The translations under genes were made by a program, and so were the position numbers. This document shows positions 27,627-37,653 of a stretch of 64,000 nucleotides of DNA, one piece after another; the first letter of the stretch is position 1, and every line of letters starts with the position of its first letter. Source of the stretch: Suttonella indologenes (GTDB lineage: Bacteria; Pseudomonadota; Gammaproteobacteria; Cardiobacteriales; Cardiobacteriaceae); assembly GCF_900460215.1 (NCBI RefSeq), contig NZ_UHIA01000003.1, forward strand, positions 679,784-743,783. The letters are read 5' to 3'. The notes under the pieces are model-generated. The model saw only the letters and a program-made list of their open reading frames with translations, made no database searches and was not told where the DNA came from.

Positions 27627-29186
27627 TTAGTTTTGGCGAATCAAATAATCAAAGGCGGATAATGCCGCTTTTGCTCCTTCGCCCATGGCAATCACGATTT
27701 GCTTATACGGCACGGTAGTGCAGTCGCCGGCGGCAAAAATGCCGGGAGTGCTGGTTTCGCCGCGGGCATTGACTTCGATCTCGCCGAATTTGCTTAGTCG
27801 GACGGTATCACCTAAGAAGGCGGTGTTCGGCACCAGTCCGATTTGTACGAATACGCCGTCCAATTCAAGGCGGTGCGTGCTTTGGTCGGCGCGTTTTTGA
27901 TATTCAAGCGCGGTAACTTTGCCGCCACTGGCTTGAATCGATTGGGTGGCGACGCCGAGATAAATATCGATATTGTCGCGTTTTTGTGCGGCATCTACCA
28001 AAACTTTATCCGCTTTCAGGCTGTCGGCAAATTCAAAGACGCTGACATGGCGCACGATACCGGCAAGGTCAATCGCCGCTTCGATGCCGGAATTGCCGCC
28101 GCCGATGACCGCTACATGTTTGCCTTTGAAGAAAGGACCGTCGCAATGCGGACAGTAAGCCACACCTTGCCCAAGGTTTTCTTTTTCCCCTGGCACGCCC
28201 AATTCACGCCATTTCGCGCCGCTGGCAATAATCAGGGTGCGAGTGTCGATGCGTTCGCCGGTCTGCAAAATCACTGCATGGCTTTTTTCGCCTTTTTCCA
28301 CGCTTTTGACGGAAAGATTTTCTTTGACGGTGATGTCATTGGCGCGGATATGTTCTTGTAATTGCGCAGCCAATTTCGGGCCGGTGGTTTCTTTGGTGCC
28401 GATGAGATTTTCAATGCCCATCGTGTCTTTGACTTGTCCGCCGATGCGGTCGGCAATTAAAGTCACTTTTAAACCTTTGCGCGCGGCATAAATTGCAGCA
28501 GCCGCACCGGCAGGTCCACCGCCGATGACGGTAACGTCTTGCAACGGCAATGCTTGCGTGCTTGCTGCGCCTTCCGTAATATGCGGATATTTTTCCAAGA
28601 GTTTTTCAATCAATTTGGCGGTGTCGATTTTGCCGTTGGCAAAGCTTTCGTCGTTTAAAAATACCGCCGGCACGCCTTGGATATTGCGTTTTTCGATTTC
28701 TTCTTGGAACAGCCCGCCGTCAATCATGTCGTTGCTAATCAAAGGATTGAGCAGGGCGAATTGGTTCAAAGCCTGCACGACTTCGGGGCAGTTGTGGCAA
28801 GAAAGGGAAATGAAGGTTTCAAAACGCAGCGGCTCTTTCACATTGCGCACCAATGCTTGCACGCTTTCATCAAGTTTCAGTGCTGTGCCGCCGGCTTGCA
28901 GAATCGCCAGAATCAGCGAAGAAAATTCATGTCCGCCGGGAATGCCGGAGAAAATGATGCCGGTATGGGTTTTGTCTGCTAAGAGGGTAAAGCTGATCGG
29001 GCTGCGTGCATCGGTGAAATCGCTTTCTTCAAGATGTAGACGCTCAGATACGGAAACGATGTCGTTTAAGAAGCTTTTCAGCTCTTCGCGTTTGCTGTGT
29101 TCGCCGGTTTGTAAGACGAAAGTGATGTCTTTATCGAGGTTTGCAGTGTATTGTTTGACTGCGTCTAACAAATTCTGTTCTATCAT
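27627..29186 (-). CDS. ahpF: Alkyl hydroperoxide reductase subunit F
   Basis: This NADH-dependent flavoprotein re-reduces AhpC. The N-terminal double-thioredoxin-fold domain has [14 protein letters not shown] (CxxC). The TrxR-like part has the FAD motif [18 protein letters not shown], the redox-active YCPHCDGP, the NAD motif [17 protein letters not shown] and the C-terminal [17 protein letters not shown] 29186 gives 519 residues (521 in E. coli); an upstream TTG at 29198 is less likely. It follows ahpC with a terminator-like hairpin between them. Confidence 0.97.
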   Translation of the reverse strand: MIEQNLLDAVKQYTANLDKDITFVLQTGEHSKREELKSFLNDIVSVSERLHLEESDFTDARSPISFTLLADKTHTGIIFSGIPGGHEFSSLILAILQAGGTALKLDESVQALVRNVKEPLRFETFISLSCHNCPEVVQALNQFALLNPLISNDMIDGGLFQEEIEKRNIQGVPAVFLNDESFANGKIDTAKLIEKLLEKYPHITEGAASTQALPLQDVTVIGGGPAGAAAAIYAARKGLKVTLIADRIGGQVKDTMGIENLIGTKETTGPKLAAQLQEHIRANDITVKENLSVKSVEKGEKSHAVILQTGERIDTRTLIIASGAKWRELGVPGEKENLGQGVAYCPHCDGPFFKGKHVAVIGGGNSGIEAAIDLAGIVRHVSVFEFADSLKADKVLVDAAQKRDNIDIYLGVATQSIQASGGKVTALEYQKRADQSTHRLELDGVFVQIGLVPNTAFLGDTVRLSKFGEIEVNARGETSTPGIFAAGDCTTVPYKQIVIAMGEGAKAALSAFDYLIRQN

Positions 29187-29210
29187 TGATTTTTCCAATC
29201 TTATTTAGGC

Positions 29211-29239
29211 AAAAAAAGCCAGTAAAATTACTGGCTTTT
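29211..29239 (-). terminator. Intrinsic terminator-like hairpin between ahpC and ahpF
   Basis: GCCAGTAA and TTACTGGC (29218-29235) form a perfect stem with a tiny loop. On the minus strand it is followed by seven T. It lies 19 bp after the ahpC stop, so it probably lets only part of the transcription continue into ahpF. Confidence 0.75.
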
Positions 29240-29257
29240 CAACTTGCATCTATGCAA

Positions 29258-29821
29258 TTAGATTTTGCCAACTAAATCAAGGCTTGGTTTTAAGGTTTCT
29301 TGACCTTCTTCCCATGCCGCCGGGCAAACTTCGCCATCGTGCTCGGCAACGTATTTCGCCGCTTTCAGTTTGCGAACCATGTCTTTAGCGCTGCGTCCGA
29401 TGCCGTTGTCGTGGATTTCCGCCACTTTGATTTGACCTTCGGGATTGACTAAGAAAGTACCGCGGAAAGCGACGCCTTCTTCTTCAATCATGACGTCAAA
29501 ACCGCGTGCCAATACGCCGGTCGGATCGCCCAACATCGGGTAAGTGATTTTACCGATGGCATCGGAAGTGTCGTGCCATGCTTTGTGCGTGAAATGCGTG
29601 TCGCAAGAAACTGAATAAACTTCAGCGCCTAATTTTTGGAATTCATCGTAATGCTTTGCCAAATCTTCCAATTCGGTCGGGCAAACGAATGTGAAATCAG
29701 CAGGATAGAAGCAGAAAATAGCCCATTTGCCTTTCACGTCTTCATGCGTGACGGTTTTGAATTGCCCATTGTGGTAGGCTTGTACTTTGAACTCAGGGAT
29801 TGAACGATTGATAATCGGCAT
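29258..29821 (-). CDS. ahpC: Alkyl hydroperoxide reductase subunit C (2-Cys peroxiredoxin)
   Basis: AhpC reduces H2O2 and organic peroxides. The peroxidatic Cys47 lies in DFTFVCPTELEDL and the resolving Cys in GEVCPAAW near residue 166, as in AhpC/Prx1 enzymes. The ATG at 29821 (187 residues) has GGAG upstream and matches the family start; the frame extends 14 codons further. It is divergent from oxyR, the expected activator. Confidence 0.97.
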   Translation of the reverse strand: MPIINRSIPEFKVQAYHNGQFKTVTHEDVKGKWAIFCFYPADFTFVCPTELEDLAKHYDEFQKLGAEVYSVSCDTHFTHKAWHDTSDAIGKITYPMLGDPTGVLARGFDVMIEEEGVAFRGTFLVNPEGQIKVAEIHDNGIGRSAKDMVRKLKAAKYVAEHDGEVCPAAWEEGQETLKPSLDLVGKI

Positions 29822-29974
29822 GTTTTTCTCCAAATGAAAAGAAATTAAGAATTGATTTTTCATGCTAAATTATACATAATCGATTGGCAAAGTAAAATTT
29901 CAAAAAATTTATTTTCCTAGCAAGGAAAATAAATGTAGAATGTTTTCACCATCAAAATATATAGGACTGACATC
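29822..29974. promoter_or_regulatory. Divergent ahpC/oxyR control region
   Basis: The 153-bp AT-rich gap between two divergent starts must contain both promoters. Regulation by OxyR is inferred from family knowledge and adjacency. I do not see an unambiguous full OxyR site by eye. A short inverted repeat TTTTCCT...AGGAAAA is centred near 29921. Confidence 0.55.
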
Positions 29975-30877
29975 ATGATTACTTTACGTCAAATCCAATT
30001 CGCCCTAGCTGTTGCAAGACATAAGCATTTCAAACGTGCAGCGGAAGAGTGCAATATTTCTCAGTCTGCCTTGTCTTTAGGCATTGCGGAAATGGAGAAA
30101 AACCTCGGGGTTTCTATTTTCGAACGCAATAATAAGCAGGTCGTGGTTACGCCGATCGGCGAAGAGCTGATCCAAAGAGCTGAGAAAATCTTTTTAGATG
30201 CGCAGCAATTGGTCGAGCGTGCCCATGCAGGACAAAAGGATCTCGGCTTTGGCATGAGCATCGGCTTTATTCCGACGATTGCACCTTTCTATTTACCTGT
30301 TTTACTGCCGATTGTGCGTGAGGCTTACCCGAAATTCGAAATGAATGTGGTGGAAAAAACTAGCGAGCATTTGGTCAATATGGTGCAAACCGGGCGTTTA
30401 GATGCGGCGGTCATCGCGCTGCCTTATGATACCTCGAGCTTGGAAGTCAGTACGATTGGCGATGAGAATTTCTTCATTTTAGTACATGAAGATAACTCTT
30501 TGAGCAAAGAGAAAAAAATCAGCCCTGCCAAATTGAAAAAGCAACCGTTGATGCTTTTGGGCGACGGACATTGTCTGCGTGATCACATTATGGAAGTCTG
30601 CAAATTCCAGCGCAATACGGGGCAGGATATGTTCCGCGATGCCAGTTTAAATACATTGGTGCAATTGACGCTGAATAATATGGGGCTGACATTGGTGCCT
30701 GAAATGGCATTGTCTCAAATGAGCGCTTATCCGAATTTAAAAGAAATTCCTTTAGATGCGCCTACGCCGCACCGCACTTTGGCGATTATTACGCGTCCGA
30801 ATTATCCGCGCGCGGCAGATATGAATCTGCTTTTGGATTTATTCAAGCAGGCGCTTATCGACAGCAAAATGAAATGA
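29975..30877 (+). CDS. oxyR: Peroxide-sensing LysR-family regulator OxyR
   Basis: The N-terminal winged helix-turn-helix (about 1-60: RQIQFALAVARHKHFKRAAE) is followed by a LysR effector domain. The redox pair is conserved as GDGHCLRDHIMEVCKF (C200 and C209, equivalent to E. coli C199/C208). Length is 300 residues. Divergent from ahpCF, which it presumably activates under peroxide stress. Its stop overlaps the next start by four bases. Confidence 0.95.
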   Translation: MITLRQIQFALAVARHKHFKRAAEECNISQSALSLGIAEMEKNLGVSIFERNNKQVVVTPIGEELIQRAEKIFLDAQQLVERAHAGQKDLGFGMSIGFIPTIAPFYLPVLLPIVREAYPKFEMNVVEKTSEHLVNMVQTGRLDAAVIALPYDTSSLEVSTIGDENFFILVHEDNSLSKEKKISPAKLKKQPLMLLGDGHCLRDHIMEVCKFQRNTGQDMFRDASLNTLVQLTLNNMGLTLVPEMALSQMSAYPNLKEIPLDAPTPHRTLAIITRPNYPRAADMNLLLDLFKQALIDSKMK

Positions 30878-31596
30878 AAGGACTAGATTGCCTACGCCAA
30901 GCTTTTGCTTGGCTTAAGCATAAAGACCTGCGCCAATATATTTGGCTGCCTCTGCTGATTAATGTATTGCTCTACGGCACCGGCATGTGGGCATTGATTC
31001 GGTATTTCTCCGCCTTGATGAATCATTTTCTGCCCACGGATTCATGGTTGGCTTTCTTGCATTGGCTGCTATGGCCTGTCATCGCCGTGATGATTGTCGT
31101 GTTGGTTTTATACACGTTTTCCTTGCTTGCAAATTTGATTGCCGCGCCGTTTAACGGTTTTTTGGCGGCAAAAGTCGAGGCTTTGGAAACAGGGCAGGCG
31201 CCGGATTCCGGCATGAGTTTAGCGGCGGAAATCTGGCAAAGTATTGCACAGGAAATTCGCAAAACCTACTTTTTTTTGCTTTGGGCAATTCCTATTTTGC
31301 TGACGGGTTTTGTACCGCCCTTAAATCTTCTGACCCCGTTTTTATGGTTTGCGTATTCTGCTTATTCCGCTTATTTGCAATATATGGATTATCCTATGGC
31401 AAATAATGGTATCTTTTTTACGCAGCAGCGTCCTATTTTGCGGCGGCGTTTAAGCGATATTATAGGATTTGGCGGTATTGCTTCCTTTTTGCTGATGATT
31501 CCGCTGATTAATCTGGTAGCAATGCCGGTAAGCGTGATTGCCGCAACCCTGCATTGGGTCCGTCATGTGCGACCCAATCTTCCTCAAACCGCATAA
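30874..31596 (+). CDS. CysZ/EI24-family membrane protein
   Basis: This 240-residue protein has about four to six hydrophobic segments and an N-terminus (LRQAFAWLKHKDLRQYIWLP) typical of the EI24 family, which includes the sulfate permease CysZ. The conserved central block has YSAYSAYLQYMDYPMAN, and RPILRRRLSDIIGFGG follows. The ATGA overlap with oxyR suggests coupled translation. Sulfate transport is plausible but not shown by sequence alone. Confidence 0.82.
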   Translation: MKGLDCLRQAFAWLKHKDLRQYIWLPLLINVLLYGTGMWALIRYFSALMNHFLPTDSWLAFLHWLLWPVIAVMIVVLVLYTFSLLANLIAAPFNGFLAAKVEALETGQAPDSGMSLAAEIWQSIAQEIRKTYFFLLWAIPILLTGFVPPLNLLTPFLWFAYSAYSAYLQYMDYPMANNGIFFTQQRPILRRRLSDIIGFGGIASFLLMIPLINLVAMPVSVIAATLHWVRHVRPNLPQTA

Positions 31597-31605
31597 GGAT
31601 AGAAT

Positions 31606-32031
31606 ATGCAACGTATTTTTTGGCGACACGCCCAAGCCGCTTGGGCAGCAAATGATTTAGAACGTCCGCTGACGGAAGTCGGGCGACTGCAGGCGCAAGC
31701 CGCCGCCGATTGGCTGAAAGACCAAGACATCGACTTTCCGCTATATACCTCCGAAGCCCGCCGCGCTCAAGAAACAGGCAGATATTATGCCGAGCCTAAG
31801 CAGAAGCTATCAGGGCTTAATCCCGACGGCAATATTGCAGCGGTTTATGCTGCATTGGCGCAAATTCAGGATGAGACGGCGGTGATTGTCGGACATCTGC
31901 CTTGGTTGGGGAAAATTGTCGGCGAATTTCTCGAAAAGCCTTCCGGCTATATTGAAGTCAATACTGCTGAAATATTTTGGCTAGAGCAGAAAGATGGTAT
32001 TTGGCAGCTTAAAGGGCATTTTGCAGGCTAA
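31606..32031 (+). CDS. sixA: SixA-type phosphohistidine phosphatase
   Basis: A small histidine-phosphatase domain (141 residues). The catalytic RH motif is FWRHAQAAW (R7-H8), with A replacing the usual G. The second active-site His is in VIVGHLPWLG. The PLTEVGRLQAQAAADWL helix is characteristic. SixA dephosphorylates phospho-His on HPt or PTS-related proteins in E. coli; the target here is unknown. It follows the CysZ-like gene by 9 bp. Confidence 0.85.
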   Translation: MQRIFWRHAQAAWAANDLERPLTEVGRLQAQAAADWLKDQDIDFPLYTSEARRAQETGRYYAEPKQKLSGLNPDGNIAAVYAALAQIQDETAVIVGHLPWLGKIVGEFLEKPSGYIEVNTAEIFWLEQKDGIWQLKGHFAG

Positions 32032-32134
32032 AGAACGAAACGGCTATCTTTATGACTGTAGTGTTCTTTATCAATGTTGAAATTGTCAAATATTTTATAG
32101 TGATAGCAAAGACAAATGTCGAATATAAAGTGAT

Positions 32135-32169
32135 ATCGGAGCAATCTTATTTCTGAAGATTGCTCCGAT
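32135..32169. terminator. Bidirectional terminator between sixA and the helicase gene
   Basis: A perfect 13-bp stem (32135-32147 with 32157-32169, core ATCGGAGCAATCT) with a 9-nt loop lies between convergent genes. T-runs are weak on both sides. Confidence 0.65.
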
Positions 32170-32175
32170 TGGTTT

Positions 32176-33507
32176 TTAGCGGCTTGCGTGCGTGCGTTTG
32201 CTTTTTACCGCGCCTAATTTGACGCCCGGTTTGGCATTACGCTTTGGTGCCGAGGATTTATAGCTGTCGTTTTTGGCCGAAGATTTGTTTTTGCTGAAGG
32301 GTTTGGCCTGCTTGCCTTTAAAGAATTTGCCACGCGCATTTTTGCCCGCCGCTTTCTCTTTTTTGATAGGCGCGACTTTTTTCGGCTCTAATCCTTCCAA
32401 TACTTCAATGCTTAAATCTCGTTTGAGATAGCGCTGCAATTGCGCCAGTGCGGCGCGATCGCCGAGGCTGACCAATGACATTGCCGTTCCTGTGCGTCCT
32501 GCGCGTCCGCTGCGTCCGATGCGGTGCACATAGTCTTCGCTTTGGCGCGGCAAATCATAGTTGATAACGTGGCTGATGGCCGGAATGTCGATACCTCTGG
32601 CGGCAACATCGGTTGCTACGAGAATATCGGTTTTGCCTTTACGCAAATCTTCAACGATGCGATTGCGTTTTTGCTGCGGTAAATCGCCGTGTAAGAAACG
32701 CGCGCGATGTCCTTGTTCATGCAGCATGGCGGCAATTTCTTCGCTGCTTTTCTTGGTGGCGGCAAAAACAATCGCCTGTTTGATGTTTTCACCGCTTAAA
32801 AGACGATCAAGCAGGGCATTTTTATGCTGCTGGTCGTCGCTGAAATAAATGCTTTCTTCAATGTGCTGATGCTGCGGTGCAATCACGATTTTTTCCGCTT
32901 GGTAAGTGAAGCCGGCGGCGATTTTGCCTACCGCACCATCCCATGTGGCGGAGCTCATGATAGTTTGTCTTTCCGGCGGACAGGCATCGATGATTGCGGC
33001 AATATCGTCTGAAAAGCCCATGTCTAACATGCGGTCGGCTTCATCAATGACAAGGTATTGCAATTTGGAGAGATCTAAAGTGCCTTCGCGCAGATGATCA
33101 AGTAGGCGTCCGGGGGTGGCGACGACGACGGAAACGCCTTTTTTCAGCGCGCGAATTTGTCCGCCGTAGGGCGCGCCGCCAAGCAGGGGAATGGAAAATA
33201 GCCAATCCATGCCGCGGCTGTATTTGCGCAAACTGTCTTGTACTTGCTGGGCAAGTTCGCGGGTCGGCGTGATGATAAGGGCGCGCGGTTTTTTGATTTT
33301 AGAAGGCTGCTCGGATAATTTTGCCAATAGCGGCAGCACAAATGCCGCCGTTTTGCCCGAACCGGTTTGCGCGGATAAGAGCAAATCTTTGCCGGCAAGC
33401 GCCAAAGGAATCGCTTGCGCTTGGATGGGAGTGGGTTGTTCGTAGCCGCTGTGTCTGAGGGTAGCTACGAGGAAATCGGGAAGTCCTAAATCGGAAAAAG
33501 TTGTCAT
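32176..33507 (-). CDS. DEAD-box ATP-dependent RNA helicase (RhlE-like)
   Basis: All core motifs are visible: Q motif PTPIQAQAIP, motif I AQTGSGKT, Ib TPGR, DEAD in VIDEADRMLDMGF, SAT in MSSATW, and motif VI HRIGRSGRAGR. A basic Lys/Arg-rich tail (about 375-443) probably adds RNA affinity. Length and spacing fit RhlE/SrmB-type enzymes acting in ribosome assembly or RNA decay; the exact paralogue is unresolved. Confidence 0.93.
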   Translation of the reverse strand: MTTFSDLGLPDFLVATLRHSGYEQPTPIQAQAIPLALAGKDLLLSAQTGSGKTAAFVLPLLAKLSEQPSKIKKPRALIITPTRELAQQVQDSLRKYSRGMDWLFSIPLLGGAPYGGQIRALKKGVSVVVATPGRLLDHLREGTLDLSKLQYLVIDEADRMLDMGFSDDIAAIIDACPPERQTIMSSATWDGAVGKIAAGFTYQAEKIVIAPQHQHIEESIYFSDDQQHKNALLDRLLSGENIKQAIVFAATKKSSEEIAAMLHEQGHRARFLHGDLPQQKRNRIVEDLRKGKTDILVATDVAARGIDIPAISHVINYDLPRQSEDYVHRIGRSGRAGRTGTAMSLVSLGDRAALAQLQRYLKRDLSIEVLEGLEPKKVAPIKKEKAAGKNARGKFFKGKQAKPFSKNKSSAKNDSYKSSAPKRNAKPGVKLGAVKSKRTHASR

Positions 33508-34100
33508 TTATATCTCTTTGAAAAAGAGGCAAAGCCATACGCCGCTAAGGGTGAAAAATATTGAAATAACGAGATGGTGTTGCCATAGGCTGCAAGGCAG
33601 CGAAATCATCGGCAACAATCAGAAGTAAAGCACGTCGCTTTGGGGATCGCGGGCGATGGAAGAGCGGCGCATTATACGCAAGAAAAGGATTAGGTCAAGA
33701 AAAAGAATGGATTGAGATTTTTCGAGTATTTTTATCTATATCTGAGGAATCTGAAAAGTTGGGGTGAAAACGGAAGCGCGGCCAGTATAAAGTGTATGGA
33801 GCATCATATTTAGTGTGCGGCAAGGCGAGGCAATAGAGTGATATTTTTTCAATTCTTCGACTTTAACAGCTTGGTTTGACAACTCAAGAGGGAGTAAAGT
33901 TGTTTGAGGAGATTTGACGCGTTTCACATGAAACTGAGTTTTTATTTCCCTATGTGGAACAAATTTCTTAGATAAAAAGCTGTTCGATTTTATTTGGGGA
34001 TTGAGTATGAGATTTTCCATAGAGGATAAAGTTTTTCCTGAGATTGCGGTATCATACTGGGCTTTGCGTTCAAGCAAATGTCATTATATTTAGGAAAAGC
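33508..34100. other. 593-bp intergenic region between the helicase gene and rlmKL
   Basis: This holds the divergent promoters and leaders of the helicase gene and rlmKL. A 113-codon minus-strand frame (33736-34077) is open but has no recognisable domain, no convincing ribosome site, and overlaps the rlmKL promoter area; I treat it as probably non-coding. No RNA gene or repeat was recognised. The first 150 bp form a long leader for the helicase mRNA. Confidence 0.5.
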
Positions 34101-36251
34101 ATGTATAAGATTATTCTTCCTTGTGCAAAGGGGACAGAGCAGGTGTTGCAAGCGGAGGCGGATACGCTGGGTTTGCAAAATAGTAAAATCGGTGTGGCGG
34201 TGGTTTCGGGCGAGGGCGATGAGCTAACGGCATATCGTCTGTGTTTGTGGTCAAGAGTGGCAAGCCGCGTGCTGTTGGTCTTGACGGAATATGACATGGC
34301 TTCGCCCGAGGATTTATACGCAGGGGCTTATACAATCGATTGGACGGAACATTTGTCGGCGGATACGCGTTTTGCGATTCGCTTTTCAGGCACGGGGCAG
34401 GGCATTCGCAATACGCAATTCGGCGCACTGAAAGTCAAAGATGCGGTGGTGGATAGGTTGCGGGAATATTATAAACGCCGTCCCGATGTCGATACGGACA
34501 ACCCTGATATTCGCATTGATGCCCATCTGCAACGTGGAAGAGTAACGCTGGCTTTGGATGTTTCCGGCGGCGCATTGCATGAGCGCGGTTATCGTCAATG
34601 GCAGGGGAAAGCGCCCATTCGCGAGACTTTAGCGGCGGCGATGCTGTATCGCGGCAAATGGCATGAGCAGGCGCAAGCGAAAAAGACTTTGATTGATCCT
34701 ATGTGCGGCGCAGGTACTTTGTTGCTGGAAGCCTTGATGATGGCGGCGGATATCGCACCGGGCTTAAAGCGTCAGAAATTCGGATTTGAACAATGGCAGC
34801 AGCACCGTCCCAGTCATTGGCGGCAACTGCTCGGCGAAGCGCAGGCGCGGGCGGAAGAAGGGCTGAAACATTTTTCCCATAAATTTTACGGCTTCGATAG
34901 CGATGCGCAAGTCTTGGCGGCAGCAAGGAAGAATGCCGAGTCGGCAGGTTTGGCAAAATATATTCATTTTGAAACGCGCGCTGTGGAGCATTTTCGTTTT
35001 GAAAAAGCCTATGGAGAAGTAGGGTTTATCGTTTCCAATCCGCCTTATGGCGAACGTTTGGGTGAGATTACGGATTTGGTGCCGCTGTATGCGCATATCG
35101 GACAGGCTTTCAAAACCTTTCCCGATGATTGGACAATGACTTTAATCGCTTCTAATGAAGCATTGCTAAAACGATTGAAATTGCGTGCGCAGCGGCAGTA
35201 TCAAATTTTCAACGGTGCTTTGGAGGGTAAGATTCTGCTTTATGAGCGTGCGCAGCAGCCCGAAGATGCTCAAGAAATACGAGAAGCGGTACTGGAGGAC
35301 GCACCGAGCGCTTTGTCGGAGGTGGCGCAAATGTTTGCCAACCGTCTGCAAAAAAATCTCGGCAAATTAAAAAAATGGGCGGCGAATGTGCCGACAAATG
35401 CTTACCGCATTTATGATAAAGATTTGCCTGAATATGCTTTTGCGATAGATGTTTACGGCGAACATTTGCTGGTGCAGGAGTATGCCGCACCTAAAGAGAT
35501 CCCCAAGGAAAAAGCGCAGCAGCGTTTATTTGATGTCTTGCAGGCTCTGCCTGTCGCCAGCGGCTTTGCGCCGGAAAATATCGTTTTAAAAACGCGGGAG
35601 CGGCAATCGGGCAATAAGCAGTACGAAAAATTAGATGATAGCGAGCAGCGACTGATGGTGCAGGAAGGGCGGGCGAATTTTCTCGTGAATTTGCGCGATT
35701 ATTTGGATGTGGGTTTGTTTTTGGACCACCGCCCCATGCGTCTGATGCTGGCAAAAGAAGCGCAGGGCAAACGCTTTTTGAATCTGTTTTGCTATACCGC
35801 TTCCGCCAGCGTGCATGCGGCATTAGGCGGTGCGCGATACAGCACCAGCGTTGATTTGTCGGGCAAATATCTGGATTGGGCGCAGGATAATTTTCATTTG
35901 AATGCTTTGGGTTCCGAGCATCGCTTGGTCAAAGCCGATGTGATGGAATGGTTGGCAAAAGGGCAGGACCAATACGATCTTATCTTCTGCGATCCGCCGA
36001 CCTTTTCCAATACCAAAAAAGAAAACCGCTTATTTGATGTGCAAAAACATCATGTGGCATTGATTGAATTAGCCATGCAGCGTTTGGCTAAAGACGGGAT
36101 TTTGTATTTTTCTAATAATTACCGCGGTTTTAAATTAGATGAGGCGGCATTGGCGGCATTTCAGCTTAAGGAAATTAGTACCGCAACCATCGATAAGGAC
36201 TTTGAGCGCAATCCGCGCATTCATCGCGTGTGGAAAATCCGGCATCAATAA
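34101..36251 (+). CDS. rlmL: 23S rRNA methyltransferase RlmKL (m2G2445 and m7G2069)
   Basis: This bifunctional enzyme has an N-terminal THUMP region (about 50-160), an RlmL methyltransferase domain with the catalytic NPPYGERLG near residue 330, and a C-terminal RlmK Rossmann methyltransferase with FLNLFCYTASASVHA and DPPTFSN near 630-640. I chose ATG 34101 (716 residues; 702 in E. coli) with AGGA five bases upstream, instead of an upstream in-frame start at 34044. Confidence 0.95.
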   Translation: MYKIILPCAKGTEQVLQAEADTLGLQNSKIGVAVVSGEGDELTAYRLCLWSRVASRVLLVLTEYDMASPEDLYAGAYTIDWTEHLSADTRFAIRFSGTGQGIRNTQFGALKVKDAVVDRLREYYKRRPDVDTDNPDIRIDAHLQRGRVTLALDVSGGALHERGYRQWQGKAPIRETLAAAMLYRGKWHEQAQAKKTLIDPMCGAGTLLLEALMMAADIAPGLKRQKFGFEQWQQHRPSHWRQLLGEAQARAEEGLKHFSHKFYGFDSDAQVLAAARKNAESAGLAKYIHFETRAVEHFRFEKAYGEVGFIVSNPPYGERLGEITDLVPLYAHIGQAFKTFPDDWTMTLIASNEALLKRLKLRAQRQYQIFNGALEGKILLYERAQQPEDAQEIREAVLEDAPSALSEVAQMFANRLQKNLGKLKKWAANVPTNAYRIYDKDLPEYAFAIDVYGEHLLVQEYAAPKEIPKEKAQQRLFDVLQALPVASGFAPENIVLKTRERQSGNKQYEKLDDSEQRLMVQEGRANFLVNLRDYLDVGLFLDHRPMRLMLAKEAQGKRFLNLFCYTASASVHAALGGARYSTSVDLSGKYLDWAQDNFHLNALGSEHRLVKADVMEWLAKGQDQYDLIFCDPPTFSNTKKENRLFDVQKHHVALIELAMQRLAKDGILYFSNNYRGFKLDEAALAAFQLKEISTATIDKDFERNPRIHRVWKIRHQ

Positions 36252-36304
36252 GTTCTCGTGCTGCTGTGAGAGGCGGACATATCGACATGTTTTGCTTGAA
36301 AAGT

Positions 36305-36341
36305 CCTGCACTACAAGGCTTAAAATATGCTGTAGTGCAGG
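36305..36341. terminator. Hairpin between rlmKL and gltS
   Basis: CCTGCACTACA (36305-36315) pairs with TGTAGTGCAGG (36331-36341) over a 15-nt loop, between convergent genes. It probably serves both as a terminator although T-runs are poor. Confidence 0.6.
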
Positions 36342-36349
36342 TAAAAGGT

Positions 36350-37555
36350 TTATGTAAAGAGATTAATCAGATAGGTGTGATAAGGGATGGCGACAATGTC
36401 AATCAAGACGGCGCCGCTGAGCGGAACGATCATGAATGCCTTGGTGGAATTGGCTTGATAGCGTTCGCAAACTGCCGACATATTTGCCATACCGTTTGGA
36501 GTAGCGCCTAAGCCGTGCCCCATTAAGCCGGCGCACATTACGGCGGCATCGTAATTTTTGCCTAATAAGCGGAATACGACAAAAACAACAAAGACACTTA
36601 AGGCTGCCGTTTGTAAAAATAAAATGAAAAACAATGAAAATGCAATACTTTGCAATTGCCAGATTTTAAGTGAAATCATCGCCATGCTTAAAAATAAGCC
36701 TAAAGAAACTTCCGAAATTAAATTCACGGAAGATTCGCGGAATGTAAACCAACCCAAGTAATCATTAAGATTGCGCACAATAATGGCAATGAGCATTGCG
36801 CCGACGTAAGCAGGCAGCGTAAAGTCGGTTAATTTGGTAAACCATGCGGAGGCGTATCCTCCCACGACCATAATGCCTAAGATGAGTGCCAGCATCTTTA
36901 AAAAGGCATGAACATCAATATCCTTGACTTGGGGAAGTAGATTTTCTTTGACGACATCAGGTTTTTCCGCATTTGTTTGTGGGTTAATACGATGCTTGCG
37001 GATTAAAAAATGTGCCATCGGTCCGCCGAGCAAACTGCCGGCAATCAGTCCGAAAGTGGCGGCGCTAATAGCGGCTACGCTGGCAGAAGCAACACCCAAT
37101 TCTTCTGCCATACCGCCGAATGTTGCCGCACCGCCGTGCCCGCCGGTTAAAGATACGGAGCCTGCCATGACGCCGATTACAGGATTTTCGCCGAGAAGTG
37201 CGGCAAGTGCTGCGCCGAAGCTGTTTTGAAATAGCGCTACCGTCCAACAAATGCCTAGATAAATAAACAGGGTTTTATCGCCGCTGCGTAAAATTTTTAA
37301 ACTGCCTTCCATGCCGACGGTGGTGAAAAATGCCACCATCAATATGCTTTGTAGACTGGTTTCAAAACTCACTTCCAATAGGTCGGCAGAACGTAGCAGC
37401 CAGATGAGTATGCTGATGAGAAAGCCGCCGATGACGGGCGAGGGGATGCAGAATTTTTGCAAAAATCGAATGCGTTTTTTCAAGTGAATGCCTAAAAGAA
37501 GGCATAGTATGCTGATAAAAAGTGTACTTAAACTATCGAAATGAAGGCTGTTCAT
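36350..37555 (-). CDS. gltS: Sodium/glutamate symporter GltS
   Basis: The 401-residue inner-membrane carrier has ten or so hydrophobic segments arranged as an inverted repeat. The GltS hallmark motifs are GSVSLTGGHGGAATFG in the first half and MCAGLMGHGLGATPNGMANM in the second. It imports glutamate with Na+. It begins 2 bp after the original end of hutG, so in the ancestral operon glutamate-forming and glutamate-importing genes were coupled. The IS630 insertion now lies just upstream in the same orientation. Confidence 0.94.
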   Translation of the reverse strand: MNSLHFDSLSTLFISILCLLLGIHLKKRIRFLQKFCIPSPVIGGFLISILIWLLRSADLLEVSFETSLQSILMVAFFTTVGMEGSLKILRSGDKTLFIYLGICWTVALFQNSFGAALAALLGENPVIGVMAGSVSLTGGHGGAATFGGMAEELGVASASVAAISAATFGLIAGSLLGGPMAHFLIRKHRINPQTNAEKPDVVKENLLPQVKDIDVHAFLKMLALILGIMVVGGYASAWFTKLTDFTLPAYVGAMLIAIIVRNLNDYLGWFTFRESSVNLISEVSLGLFLSMAMISLKIWQLQSIAFSLFFILFLQTAALSVFVVFVVFRLLGKNYDAAVMCAGLMGHGLGATPNGMANMSAVCERYQANSTKAFMIVPLSGAVLIDIVAIPYHTYLINLFT

Positions 37556-37557
37556 CG

Positions 37558-37653
37558 CTATTTCTCCTGTGTTTGTAAATAAGTGATCAGTTGATAGGTT
37601 AAATAGGCGGCAAGTTTTGCGGTTCTATGTTCGATATCGAATTGAGGATTATA
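37558..37653 (-). pseudogene. hutG: 3' fragment of hutG cut off by the IS630 insertion
   Basis: Read on the minus strand across the TA target, this encodes YNPQFDIEHRTAKLAAYLTY and eleven more residues to a TAG stop, which is the normal C-terminal end of formimidoylglutamase (compare ELNPxFDxDxRTAxLAA in homologues). It joins in frame to the 5' part at 38543 when the 887-bp element and one TA are removed. Confidence 0.9.

Noticed and set aside
33736..34077. 113-codon minus-strand frame upstream of rlmKL
   Set aside because: No recognisable family, no good ribosome site, and it covers the rlmKL promoter and start; kept only as a note in the intergenic entry.
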